From Firmicutes bacterium HGW-Firmicutes-10 (GTDB taxonomy: Bacteria > Bacillota_I > Bacilli_A > Erysipelotrichales > Erysipelotrichaceae): a stretch of 17,127 bases of DNA. The position numbers and the translations under genes were made by a program. The notes under the pieces are model-generated. The model saw nothing but the letters and a program-made list of their open reading frames with translations, did not search any database and had not been told where the DNA came from. The DNA lies in the NCBI GenBank assembly GCA_002841605.1, contig PHAF01000022.1:1-17127 (forward strand), in the 5' to 3' direction. Position 1 is the stretch's first letter, and each line of letters starts with the position of its first letter. Shown one piece after another: positions 1 to 6,252 of the stretch.

Positions 1-2
1 TC

Positions 3-371
3 AATACTTCAATTTTGATTGGATACAAACTCAAAGGTCTGCGCGGAGCCATGGTGTCTACGTTGGCAACGGTGTTACCGCCATTACTAATCATTTCAGT
101 CATTTCTTTTTTCTACATACAGTTTCAAAGCAATCAAGTGATACAAGCTGCTCTTTTGGGAATGCGGGGATCAATCAGTGCGGTCATGGGATATGCCGTA
201 TTTTCCATGGGTAAAAATACATTAAGAAACCACCCATGGTTCTCTGCCCCACTGATGATCATTATTTTCTTGCTCGGATATTTCACACCGATTGCAACCA
301 TCCTTTTGATCATCGGTTCCGGATTGACCGGGTTGATATACTTTGGAATATTTAAAGAGAGATTATCATGA
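3..371 (+). CDS. Chromate transporter (CHR domain), partial at the left edge
   Basis: The frame is open from the left edge, so the start lies outside the window. The TTG at 15 is internal: the residues just before it continue the conserved 'IGYKLKGLRGA' helix seen in CHR transporters. The visible part has about four hydrophobic segments and a GxxGA-type motif followed by LPP, typical of the second half of a CHR domain. Members are inner-membrane anion transporters linked to chromate efflux, but many have no proven substrate. The TGA stop overlaps the ATG of the next CHR gene (ATGA), so the two are translationally coupled and probably form the two halves of one transporter. Family assignment rests mainly on the partner gene, which is complete and more diagnostic. 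Confidence 0.8.
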   Translation, partial: NTSILIGYKLKGLRGAMVSTLATVLPPLLIISVISFFYIQFQSNQVIQAALLGMRGSISAVMGYAVFSMGKNTLRNHPWFSAPLMIIIFLLGYFTPIATILLIIGSGLTGLIYFGIFKERLS

Positions 372-931
372 TATACATTGAACTGTTATGGACATTCATC
401 CAGATAGGCGCATTCAGTTTTGGCGGAGGCTATGCTGTATTACCCATGATTGAAAAATACGTGGTACAACAGCAACAATGGATCACTTTGAGCGAGTTGG
501 CAGATATCACTTCCATCTCCCAAATGACACCTGGCCCGATCGCTATCAATGCCGCAACATTTGTGGGCATCAAAGTTGCCGGGATTTGGGGTGGATTGGT
601 CGCAACGATCGGATGTGTGCTACCTTCATTTATTCTGTTGATTCTATTGGCCTACTACTTCTTTAAGAATAGCAATTTGAGTTTTATCCAAAACATTCTC
701 AAAGGACTGCGACCAGCCATCGTATCATTGATTGCTCTTGCCGCAATATCACTGACGATGATTGCCCTTTGGACAAATCCCCAGGCTGATTTACTGTCCA
801 TCGAAAATCTTAATATCAGCAGCATCGTCAGTGCGACAATATCTCTATTTCTACTTATTAGGTTCAAAATGGATACCATCGGTGTCATTGCAATCGGAGC
901 CATCATTGGCATAATCATACACTTCATATAA
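368..931 (+). CDS. Chromate transporter (CHR domain), second subunit
   Basis: This is a 187-residue membrane protein with the CHR-family hallmarks: an N-terminal FxxIGAFSFGGGYAVLPMI stretch, then 'MTPGPIAINAATFVGIK' and a GGLVATxGxxLPSF segment near residues 55-85. About five or six hydrophobic segments follow one another to the C-terminus. At about 190 residues it is a single-domain (short-chain) CHR protein. Such proteins occur as adjacent pairs, as here, where it overlaps the preceding CHR gene by 4 nt. The ribosome binding site is weak (AGAGAG), consistent with translational coupling. The likely role is anion export, perhaps chromate or another oxyanion; the substrate is inferred from the family only. 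Confidence 0.88.
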   Translation: MIYIELLWTFIQIGAFSFGGGYAVLPMIEKYVVQQQQWITLSELADITSISQMTPGPIAINAATFVGIKVAGIWGGLVATIGCVLPSFILLILLAYYFFKNSNLSFIQNILKGLRPAIVSLIALAAISLTMIALWTNPQADLLSIENLNISSIVSATISLFLLIRFKMDTIGVIAIGAIIGIIIHFI

Positions 932-932
932 A

Positions 933-950
933 AAGGTCCTTTCGGACCTA
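933..950 (-). terminator. Rho-independent terminator of the SWIM gene
   Basis: A short stem AGGTCC/GGACCT (934-939 with 944-949, TTTC loop on +) is followed on the minus strand by a run of five T. It begins at the stop codon of the minus-strand SWIM gene. There is no T-run on the plus side, so it may only weakly stop readthrough from the chromate genes. Confidence 0.75.
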
Positions 951-1484
951 GTTGACATTGCGTATTTTGGATCGGGCTTCCTCAACCATATAATGATGGA
1001 AGATGTACATAAACAGTTTCATATCGATTTGCATGTAGTTCAACATGATGAATATAAGTTCATCCCGACTGAATGTCGCCAAATAACCGGAAACATCAAA
1101 GTTTTTAAGTCGTTGAAAATCCGCATGACTCCATCCTTCAGGCACCGGTTGCTCCGGTGTTTTTTCTTCCATGACTTCCGCATTTTCAAGAGTTTCAATA
1201 TCAAGAGTTCCTTGTTGGTGCATGATATCAATAAAACTTGCTACTTGATGCTTACAAAATCCGGCAGCCGAGTAGGGGCAATCACATGAACTGAAAACGA
1301 TCATGTTTTCATCCCCTAAATTAACGACGACTTTGTAATTATTTTCTTGACCGGCAACATCATAGTAATACGTCTTGTCGGATTGTTTATCTAACTTTTG
1401 ACGACCTTGTTGATAATAGTGGATTCCCCTAAACAAAACCAATTTGCGCGTATTCTTGGTAAATTCGTTAAGTTTCAGTTTCAT
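948..1484 (-). CDS. Small SWIM-type zinc finger protein
   Basis: The 178-residue protein carries a SWIM motif CxC-x7-CxH: C67, C69, C77 and H79 (text 'CDCPYSAAGFCKHQ'). This predicted zinc-binding motif mediates DNA or protein contacts. The N-terminal 60 residues are rich in basic and aromatic residues, and the C-terminal 80 residues look helical with no recognisable enzyme domain. I chose the ATG at 1484 because GGAGG lies 7 nt upstream. The ATG at 1505, seven codons earlier, falls inside the predicted -10 box and has no Shine-Dalgarno. Many SWIM proteins accompany SNF2 helicases, but none is next to this gene, which stands alone between its own promoter and terminator. The cellular role is unknown. 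Confidence 0.8.
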   Translation of the reverse strand: MKLKLNEFTKNTRKLVLFRGIHYYQQGRQKLDKQSDKTYYYDVAGQENNYKVVVNLGDENMIVFSSCDCPYSAAGFCKHQVASFIDIMHQQGTLDIETLENAEVMEEKTPEQPVPEGWSHADFQRLKNFDVSGYLATFSRDELIFIMLNYMQIDMKLFMYIFHHYMVEEARSKIRNVN

Positions 1485-1503
1485 ATGTCCACCTCCTATA
1501 TTC

Positions 1504-1532
1504 ATTATAAACGAAAATTTTCATTGTGTCTT
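1504..1532 (-). promoter_or_regulatory. Promoter of the SWIM gene
   Basis: On the minus strand a perfect -10 TATAAT (1509-1504) is preceded by 17 bp and a weak -35, AAGACA (1532-1527). The predicted transcript start is near 1497, giving a leader of about 13 nt that begins at the ribosome binding site. This supports the start codon at 1484. Confidence 0.55.
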
Positions 1533-1540
1533 TTGACATA

Positions 1541-1565
1541 CAAAAAGGATGAGTCTTGCTCATCC
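1541..1565 (-). terminator. Rho-independent terminator of hsp20
   Basis: A perfect 7-bp stem GGATGAG/CTCATCC (1547-1553 with 1559-1565) with a 5-nt loop is followed on the minus strand by TTTTTG. It lies just after the hsp20 stop codon. Confidence 0.88.
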
Positions 1566-1570
1566 AGATT

Positions 1571-1975
1571 TTATTTAATCTCAATTCGATTTACGACTTC
1601 ATTGACTTCCTTGATCGGTAGTTCGACCTTCAAGACCCCTTCATTAAAACCTGCCTGGATCATCCCGGAATCAATTCCATTGAAACGTATTTGACGCATG
1701 AAGGAATTGACCTTACGGCTGCGATAATAGTACTTCTTGTTTTCATTGACTTCTTCTTCCTTATGATCCGCCTTAACCGTCAGTACATCGTTATTAAATT
1801 GAATGTCGATTTCCTCGCGCTTGAATCCCGGAAGATCGATTTCAACTACGTATTTATTGTTCTCCTGATAAACATCAATTTGACTGCCATAATTCGTTCT
1901 TGGAAAATAGAAATCATCATTAAAGAAGTCATCCAGAAAAGTCGTCGGTGTGCGTTTGGCAATGTTGTATCTCAT
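1571..1975 (-). CDS. Small heat shock protein, Hsp20/alpha-crystallin family
   Basis: The 134-residue protein is an ATP-independent holdase that binds unfolding proteins in the cytoplasm as an oligomer. A short N-terminal arm (residues 1-30, with the aromatic/acidic 'FLDDFFNDDFYFP') precedes the alpha-crystallin domain at about 33-125. That domain has the typical 'EIDLPGFKREEIDI' first strand pair and the conserved 'GVLKVELP' element. The C-terminal tail ends in IEIK, a fit to the I-x-I anchoring motif that links dimers. The ATG at 1975 has AAGGAGG 8-10 nt upstream. The gene is monocistronic, with a sigma-A-like promoter overlapped by two CIRCE elements and a terminator of its own, so HrcA repression is expected. 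Confidence 0.95.
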   Translation of the reverse strand: MRYNIAKRTPTTFLDDFFNDDFYFPRTNYGSQIDVYQENNKYVVEIDLPGFKREEIDIQFNNDVLTVKADHKEEEVNENKKYYYRSRKVNSFMRQIRFNGIDSGMIQAGFNEGVLKVELPIKEVNEVVNRIEIK

Positions 1976-1990
1976 ATCTTTTCCTCCTTT

Positions 1991-2017
1991 TTAGCACTCG
2001 CCAACCTAGAGTGCCAA
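1991..2017. promoter_or_regulatory. CIRCE operator, proximal copy (HrcA site)
   Basis: TTAGCACTC - 9 nt - GAGTGCCAA matches the CIRCE consensus (TTAGCACTC-N9-GAGTGCTAA) at all but one position. It lies between the predicted transcription start and the ribosome binding site of hsp20, so it is part of the untranslated leader as well as a repressor site. Confidence 0.93.
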
Positions 2018-2028
2018 CTTACGATTAT

Positions 2029-2056
2029 ATTATAACAAAAAAATTGGCACTGTCAA
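2029..2056 (-). promoter_or_regulatory. hsp20 promoter
   Basis: On the minus strand a consensus -35 TTGACA (2056-2051), a 16-bp spacer and a consensus -10 TATAAT (2034-2029) form a very strong sigma-A promoter. The -35 box lies inside the distal CIRCE element and the transcript start falls just upstream of the proximal one, so both copies are placed to block RNA polymerase. Confidence 0.85.
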
Positions 2057-2070
2057 GTGTTGAGTGCCAA
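2044..2070. promoter_or_regulatory. CIRCE-like operator, distal copy
   Basis: TTGGCACTG - 9 nt - GAGTGCCAA has the 9-9-9 layout of CIRCE with a few mismatches, mostly in the left arm. Its spacer and left arm contain the -35 hexamer of the hsp20 promoter on the minus strand. Its centre lies 53 bp from the centre of the proximal copy, about five helical turns. Confidence 0.85.
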
Positions 2071-2079
2071 TATATCATC

Positions 2080-2108
2080 AAAAAAAGATAAGCACTTCGG
2101 CTTATCTT
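2080..2108 (-). terminator. Terminator after the GlpP-like gene
   Basis: A perfect 9-bp stem AAGATAAGC/GCTTATCTT (2085-2093 with 2100-2108, loop ACTTCG) is followed on the minus strand by T residues. It overlaps the last codons of the GlpP-like gene and separates it from hsp20. Confidence 0.85.
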
Positions 2109-2668
2109 CGACAATTTTCTTTGCATAACTGCAAATCACTAATAGTAAATGCTATACAACCGGCCTTCGTACCTTCATCAATATCTTCTTTCGACCGCAA
2201 CAATCCTCCTCCGATCAACGGCATGTTCAACTTCTCTTTAACAAACGGAATAGCTTTGTAAGCAACTGCCGGCATAACTTCAACGGCATCCGGCTGACTT
2301 TTGATCAACATTTCAATGCCCCGCTCCACAGATCGTCCATCAATCAAAAACATCCGCTGGATGGCAAGTTTACGGTTTCTTTTAGCAATCTCAATGATTT
2401 TCGCCTTTGAGGATATGATACCGTCTACTCTTAGTTTCTGACACAAAAATTCTGTGCCATACTCATCATTTGCGACTCCATTGATCATTTCGATATGTAC
2501 AAGTGCTTTACGCTCGTTTCGATGAAGCATCGTAAGCATATCACTCAACATCGAAATATGAATATCTTGCAAGACACACCAAGTCAAATCCGAAGCCAAA
2601 AACTGCTCCAGTTTCTTCATGGTTGCGACTACCGGAATACACCGTTGATATGCGATTTCTTCAATCAT
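2102..2668 (-). CDS. glpP: Glycerol-3-phosphate-responsive antiterminator, GlpP family
   Basis: The 188-residue protein matches the length and pattern of GlpP, a TIM-barrel-like RNA-binding regulator. In Bacillus, GlpP binds glycerol-3-phosphate and prevents termination in leaders of glp transcripts. Recognisable segments are the 'MIEEIAYQRCIPVVAT' start, 'HIEMINGVANDEYGTEFL', 'DGIISSKAKIIEIAK', 'DAVEVMPAV' and the phosphate-binding 'PLIGGGLLRSKEDI'. The start at 2668 is chosen because AAGGAAG is correctly spaced there; the in-frame GTG at 2677 directly abuts the Shine-Dalgarno. No glpF, glpK or glpD lies in the window, so its targets are elsewhere. It follows the CBS gene by 76 nt and could be partly cotranscribed with the gnd operon or have its own weak promoter. 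Confidence 0.88.
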   Translation of the reverse strand: MIEEIAYQRCIPVVATMKKLEQFLASDLTWCVLQDIHISMLSDMLTMLHRNERKALVHIEMINGVANDEYGTEFLCQKLRVDGIISSKAKIIEIAKRNRKLAIQRMFLIDGRSVERGIEMLIKSQPDAVEVMPAVAYKAIPFVKEKLNMPLIGGGLLRSKEDIDEGTKAGCIAFTISDLQLCKENCRR

Positions 2669-2744
2669 GATTAACACTTCCTTCTTGGATTTCTACAACT
2701 ACATCATATCAGAAAATTAAATCAAGTTCATGATTTTTCAAAGG

Positions 2745-3449
2745 TTACTCGTGGATTTGTTCATAAATCTCTGGGAGTTCATGAACAGTGATTATGCCTA
2801 ATGGCAGATGATCTCTTTTTGCCTGCTTTGTAATCAGAACAACATAAAGCTTACTGCCCTTTCCCATGGCTTGCTCAAACAATTCAACAACATCAATCAA
2901 AGAGTGTTCCGGACTTAAAAATGCTACTCGTTGAACATCCTTGCCTACAGGCAGCACGTCCATGACATTGATATCCTCAAGCCCTTTATTCTGTATGATC
3001 TGATAGCGCATCATCGCATCCGTTGTCAACATCCCGATAAACCGATGTTGACGGTCGTACACCGGCAACTGCGAAAAGGACTTTGAAATCATGCGCCTTG
3101 CAATATCCACGACCTTTTCATCCCCAAAGCACACATCGACTTTACATAAGTATTTCTCTTTGATCAGAGTCGGCTGTGTTAACAGTTGGGCAATATGCTC
3201 AAACTGCAATACGACTTTCTCGTGAGGTTCCGCAATGACTTCGCCATCGATCCGTTCATGAATGATCGCATTTCGCAAATCCGCAAATTCCTCAAGAACT
3301 CTGCGATATCGCTTAAAAAACGGATCATATCCCGCTAATCTGCGAACACGCTCTGAAAAACCGATATGCCGATCGATTTTCATGCGTTTTTCCATTTCGA
3401 TTTCGATTTTATTATAAGCTTCGATAAATCTTGTCGAGTTTTTGATCAT
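2745..3449 (-). CDS. Protein with N-terminal HEPN-like helical domain and two CBS domains
   Basis: This is a 234-residue cytoplasmic protein. Residues 1-95 are helical and basic and contain 'FADLRNAIIHERI', with R59-N60-x3-H64 matching the R-x4-H signature of HEPN domains. Two CBS motifs follow, at about 103-155 ('FSQLPVYDRQHRFIGMLTTD') and 162-228 ('KLYVVLITKQA...LGIITVHEL'). CBS pairs usually bind adenine nucleotides and act as energy sensors. The ATG overlaps the TAA of the HAD gene by one base (TAATG), so translation is coupled and the gene belongs to the gnd-zwf operon. No enzyme domain is present, so it may be a ligand-sensing regulator. The CBS call is firm. The HEPN-like reading is my inference from the motif, and nuclease activity is not shown. 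Confidence 0.82.
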   Translation of the reverse strand: MIKNSTRFIEAYNKIEIEMEKRMKIDRHIGFSERVRRLAGYDPFFKRYRRVLEEFADLRNAIIHERIDGEVIAEPHEKVVLQFEHIAQLLTQPTLIKEKYLCKVDVCFGDEKVVDIARRMISKSFSQLPVYDRQHRFIGMLTTDAMMRYQIIQNKGLEDINVMDVLPVGKDVQRVAFLSPEHSLIDVVELFEQAMGKGSKLYVVLITKQAKRDHLPLGIITVHELPEIYEQIHE

Positions 3450-4279
3450 TACAATACCTCCCAGCGACGTAAAGCGTCTTTATTGGCGATATGTTGAATC
3501 ATCAGCTTGATCAACCGTTCCAACGGTGAGTTTAATGAATAGTCTGCTGCAGCCATATATTCGACCCTTCCATCCAACACTAATTGCTGGGCAACCATTT
3601 TGCTTTTATCATCGAAAGGATTAAACACCGCCACGGCAAAACCACCGGCCTCCGTAATCAGTTTCATGCTTGGAACATCCGTCAATCCATCACCAAAATA
3701 GATCATATGGTCAAAAGGCACAGGCCGCATATCATTGGGAAGCAAGCGGTTCAATGATACATCATCCGTAACATCTCTTACACCTTTATTGATCCGAAAT
3801 AAAAACTGAGTCTTCGTAGTATAATTAATGGCCATAGCCGGCCAGATAGCTTCATCATTTTCATTGTAAACAAAATCGCAAGCATAAATCTGCGAGAAGT
3901 TATGTGCAATTGGAGTAGCCTCAATCATCGGCTTTAATCCGGATGAAACAATGATATGCTCTATTTCCAGTCGCTGTGACTTGCCGAAAGCGCTGATACG
4001 TTCAAACCAACCCGGCACACCCTCAAAAAGCTTTATATTTTTTCCGTATTCAGCAAAATGCTCCTTCGTGATCGTTACTCCGCGCTTTTTTGACTCATGA
4101 ATCATCAGATACATATACGTCAAAATCCGATCCATCGCATGTTGCTTGGCTGTATCATCCACCATTTGCCAAAACTCGGCAGGATCAAAAATACCCAACG
4201 ACTCAATAAAACCATACTCCTGCATATCTTTAGGGGACAAAGTTTTATCAAAATCATAAACAAATACCACTTTCGTCAT
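3449..4279 (-). CDS. HAD-superfamily phosphatase (phosphoserine-phosphatase-like)
   Basis: The 276-residue protein has all four HAD motifs. Motif I is D9-F-D11-K-T, with D9 the likely phosphoaspartyl nucleophile. Motif II is the Ser in 'HIIVSSG' (S112/S113), motif III probably K156, and motif IV 'YFGDGLTDVPSM' with D197 and D201 for Mg2+. The helical cap between residues 20 and 100 suits the C1-cap, phosphoserine-phosphatase-like group. The substrate cannot be read from sequence; a sugar phosphate or phosphoserine is possible, given the pentose phosphate genes upstream. AGGAGG lies 7 nt before the ATG. The gene is 15 nt downstream of the NuoE-like gene and overlaps the CBS gene by 1 nt, so it is clearly in the operon. 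Confidence 0.87.
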   Translation of the reverse strand: MTKVVFVYDFDKTLSPKDMQEYGFIESLGIFDPAEFWQMVDDTAKQHAMDRILTYMYLMIHESKKRGVTITKEHFAEYGKNIKLFEGVPGWFERISAFGKSQRLEIEHIIVSSGLKPMIEATPIAHNFSQIYACDFVYNENDEAIWPAMAINYTTKTQFLFRINKGVRDVTDDVSLNRLLPNDMRPVPFDHMIYFGDGLTDVPSMKLITEAGGFAVAVFNPFDDKSKMVAQQLVLDGRVEYMAAADYSLNSPLERLIKLMIQHIANKDALRRWEVL

Positions 4280-4294
4280 TGGATATCCTCCTGG

Positions 4295-4780
4295 TTATTT
4301 AACCTTTTTACAAATGTCATCGACCATCGCCAGTGTCACCTGATGTATCATTTGACTATCCACAAGCACATTGATGCCTTCACGGCAATGACCAAAGCAC
4401 TTTTGTGTCTTTAAAAAGTACTTTCCATCCGGGGAGATCTGGTTGACCCCGATTCCCAATGACTCACTGATTGCACTTAGTATCTTGGGTGACCCTCTGC
4501 CCTTGCACCGGTCACCGACACATACCTTAACGATATGCGTAACCGATTCTCCTTGCAGTGACGGAAACCGCATGATCAATGCCTTGATGATTTTCATATC
4601 AAAGTCACACATCTCACTGGCATCCACCTGAGCAAATACCGGCACCAACCCAAAAATATCCTGAGTCTGCTTCAAAAAGTAAACCAATGCTTCCTGACTC
4701 TGACGATCAACTCGCTCAGAGGTATATTCTCTTAACGCAAGATACCTTGGTTCTTGCGAATTCAAATCAATTCGACTCAT
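4295..4780 (-). CDS. Stand-alone NuoE/HndA-like [2Fe-2S] thioredoxin-fold protein
   Basis: The 161-residue protein fits the 24-kDa (NuoE) subunit family. An N-terminal helical bundle at about 25-80 carries the 'FGLVPVFAQ' segment where the family usually has 'GyIP'. A thioredoxin-like domain follows, with four cluster ligands C87-x4-C92 and C128-x3-C132 ('VCVGDRC', 'KCFGHC'). The 35-residue gap between the pairs is normal for the family. In complex I, NADP-reducing hydrogenases and formate dehydrogenases this subunit relays electrons from a flavin (NuoF) partner. No NuoF, hydrogenase or dehydrogenase gene is adjacent. It sits 11 nt after zwf and 15 nt before the HAD gene, with GAGGTA before the ATG. 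The partner is unknown; a link to NADPH made by the neighbouring enzymes is conjecture. Confidence 0.85.
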   Translation of the reverse strand: MSRIDLNSQEPRYLALREYTSERVDRQSQEALVYFLKQTQDIFGLVPVFAQVDASEMCDFDMKIIKALIMRFPSLQGESVTHIVKVCVGDRCKGRGSPKILSAISESLGIGVNQISPDGKYFLKTQKCFGHCREGINVLVDSQMIHQVTLAMVDDICKKVK

Positions 4781-4791
4781 AGTTACCTCAT

Positions 4792-6252
4792 TTATCCATG
4801 TTCTTCATCGATCCAATGTCTGTTTTCACGTCTTAACATTTCATCGGACACACTTGGACCGCTTTGCCCGGCAGGATAAGGATAAACAACCATCTTCTCC
4901 TCCTTGATTCGATCGATCAAATGATCGATGAACCGCCAACTCGCAAGCACTTGCGGCCAACTGGTAAACAATGCTTTATCTTTCTTAAACGCAGCTTCAA
5001 TCAACCGCTCATAGGCTTCCGGTGTATTGATGCGATTTTCATAAACACAACTTTGACAAAAATCCATAAATACCGGTACGACTTCTGGCGTCGTCCCTGG
5101 TTTTTTGGCATTAAACCTCAGATAAATCCCTTCATCCGGGTAAATTTTTATGATCAGAAGATTTGGCAATACTCCCTGTGGCGCTTTAAACTGAATGGCA
5201 ACTTCAGTTGAACGACGGTCACACCGCTTGCCGGTACGAATATATATCGGAACACCCGAGAGTCGCGGTGTGTCTACAAACAGTTTCATAGCGACATAGG
5301 TTTCGGTCGTTGAATCGACACTAATGTTATCCTCTTCCAAATATCCCTTAACGGACATATCTCCGGATGTTCCTTTGTTATACTGACCCAAGATCAAATG
5401 CTCATTCAGTTTTCCCTTTTCAATCGGAACCAGCGCATCCAGAACCTTGACCTGCTCACTTTGAATGGCTTGAGCACTGCTATCCAACGGTTTTTCCATC
5501 CCTACGATTGACAAGATTTGAAATAAGTGATTTTGAACCATGTCTTTCAGTGCGCCTGTCTGATCATAATAAGCACCCCGGTTTTCAACTCCAACCGTCT
5601 CAAGAGCAGAAATCTGAATATTATCAATTTGATGATTATTCCAGATACCTTCAAACAACGTATTGTTGAAACGAACCGACATAATATTCTGAATCATTTC
5701 TTTTCCTAAGTAATGATCGATGCGATAAATCGAATCATCATCAAAAGCCTGACACATCTGCTGATGCAAAATCTGTGCCGAGGTTATGTCTACACCAAAA
5801 GGCTTTTCGATCATGACTTGATGTGAATGCTTTTCATCGAGGATCCCGGAGTTCTTAAGACTGAAAGCAATCGGAGCAAAAAACTGCGGGGCCACGGCCA
5901 AGTAGTATAAACGTTGTTGAACACCGCCCCACTCTTCATAAACATCCTTTATCAGGGAATAATCCCTTTCTTCTGTAAAGTTGACCACCAAATAACGCAG
6001 ATGTTCTGACATACGCTCAAACACTTCATCACGATAATTTGTTCTGGTGAATTTCTTGAGCCACGGTTTTATGACTTCAATATAGGACTCCGTCGTATAA
6101 TCTTTTCTGCCCAAAATCAAAATCTCAAAATCTTGGGGCATTTTGAAAAGTGAAAAAAGGTTATAGAATGCCGGCAGCAATTTCCGATACGTCAAATCGC
6201 CGGTACCGCCGAAAATCGTAAATACGGTCTTATTCAATTTACCATTGTTCAT
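4792..6252 (-). CDS. zwf: Glucose-6-phosphate 1-dehydrogenase
   Basis: This enzyme oxidises glucose-6-phosphate to 6-phosphogluconolactone with NADP+ (or NAD+), the entry step of the oxidative pentose phosphate pathway. From the chosen start the protein has 486 residues, normal for the family. The nucleotide-binding motif is GGTGDL (residues 15-20, usually GASGDL). EKPFG lies at 149-153, the active-site signature RIDHYLGKE at 177-185 with H180, and the second catalytic His is H242 in 'DMVQNHLFQIL'. The ATG at 6252 has AAGGTG upstream. An in-frame ATG at 6297 would add 15 residues unlike the family and overlap gnd by 59 nt. With the chosen start the overlap with gnd is 14 nt. No 6-phosphogluconolactonase gene is in the window. 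Confidence 0.97.
   Translation of the reverse strand: MNNGKLNKTVFTIFGGTGDLTYRKLLPAFYNLFSLFKMPQDFEILILGRKDYTTESYIEVIKPWLKKFTRTNYRDEVFERMSEHLRYLVVNFTEERDYSLIKDVYEEWGGVQQRLYYLAVAPQFFAPIAFSLKNSGILDEKHSHQVMIEKPFGVDITSAQILHQQMCQAFDDDSIYRIDHYLGKEMIQNIMSVRFNNTLFEGIWNNHQIDNIQISALETVGVENRGAYYDQTGALKDMVQNHLFQILSIVGMEKPLDSSAQAIQSEQVKVLDALVPIEKGKLNEHLILGQYNKGTSGDMSVKGYLEEDNISVDSTTETYVAMKLFVDTPRLSGVPIYIRTGKRCDRRSTEVAIQFKAPQGVLPNLLIIKIYPDEGIYLRFNAKKPGTTPEVVPVFMDFCQSCVYENRINTPEAYERLIEAAFKKDKALFTSWPQVLASWRFIDHLIDRIKEEKMVVYPYPAGQSGPSVSDEMLRRENRHWIDEEHG

Noticed and set aside
15..17. TTG as the true start of the first chromate transporter gene
   Set aside because: The frame is open to the window edge, and the residues at and before the TTG continue a conserved membrane segment, so the gene is cut by the edge.
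1691..2035. Plus-strand hydrophobic ORF opposite hsp20
   Set aside because: It has no ribosome binding site and runs through the CIRCE elements and the hsp20 promoter. The minus-strand Hsp20 is unambiguous.
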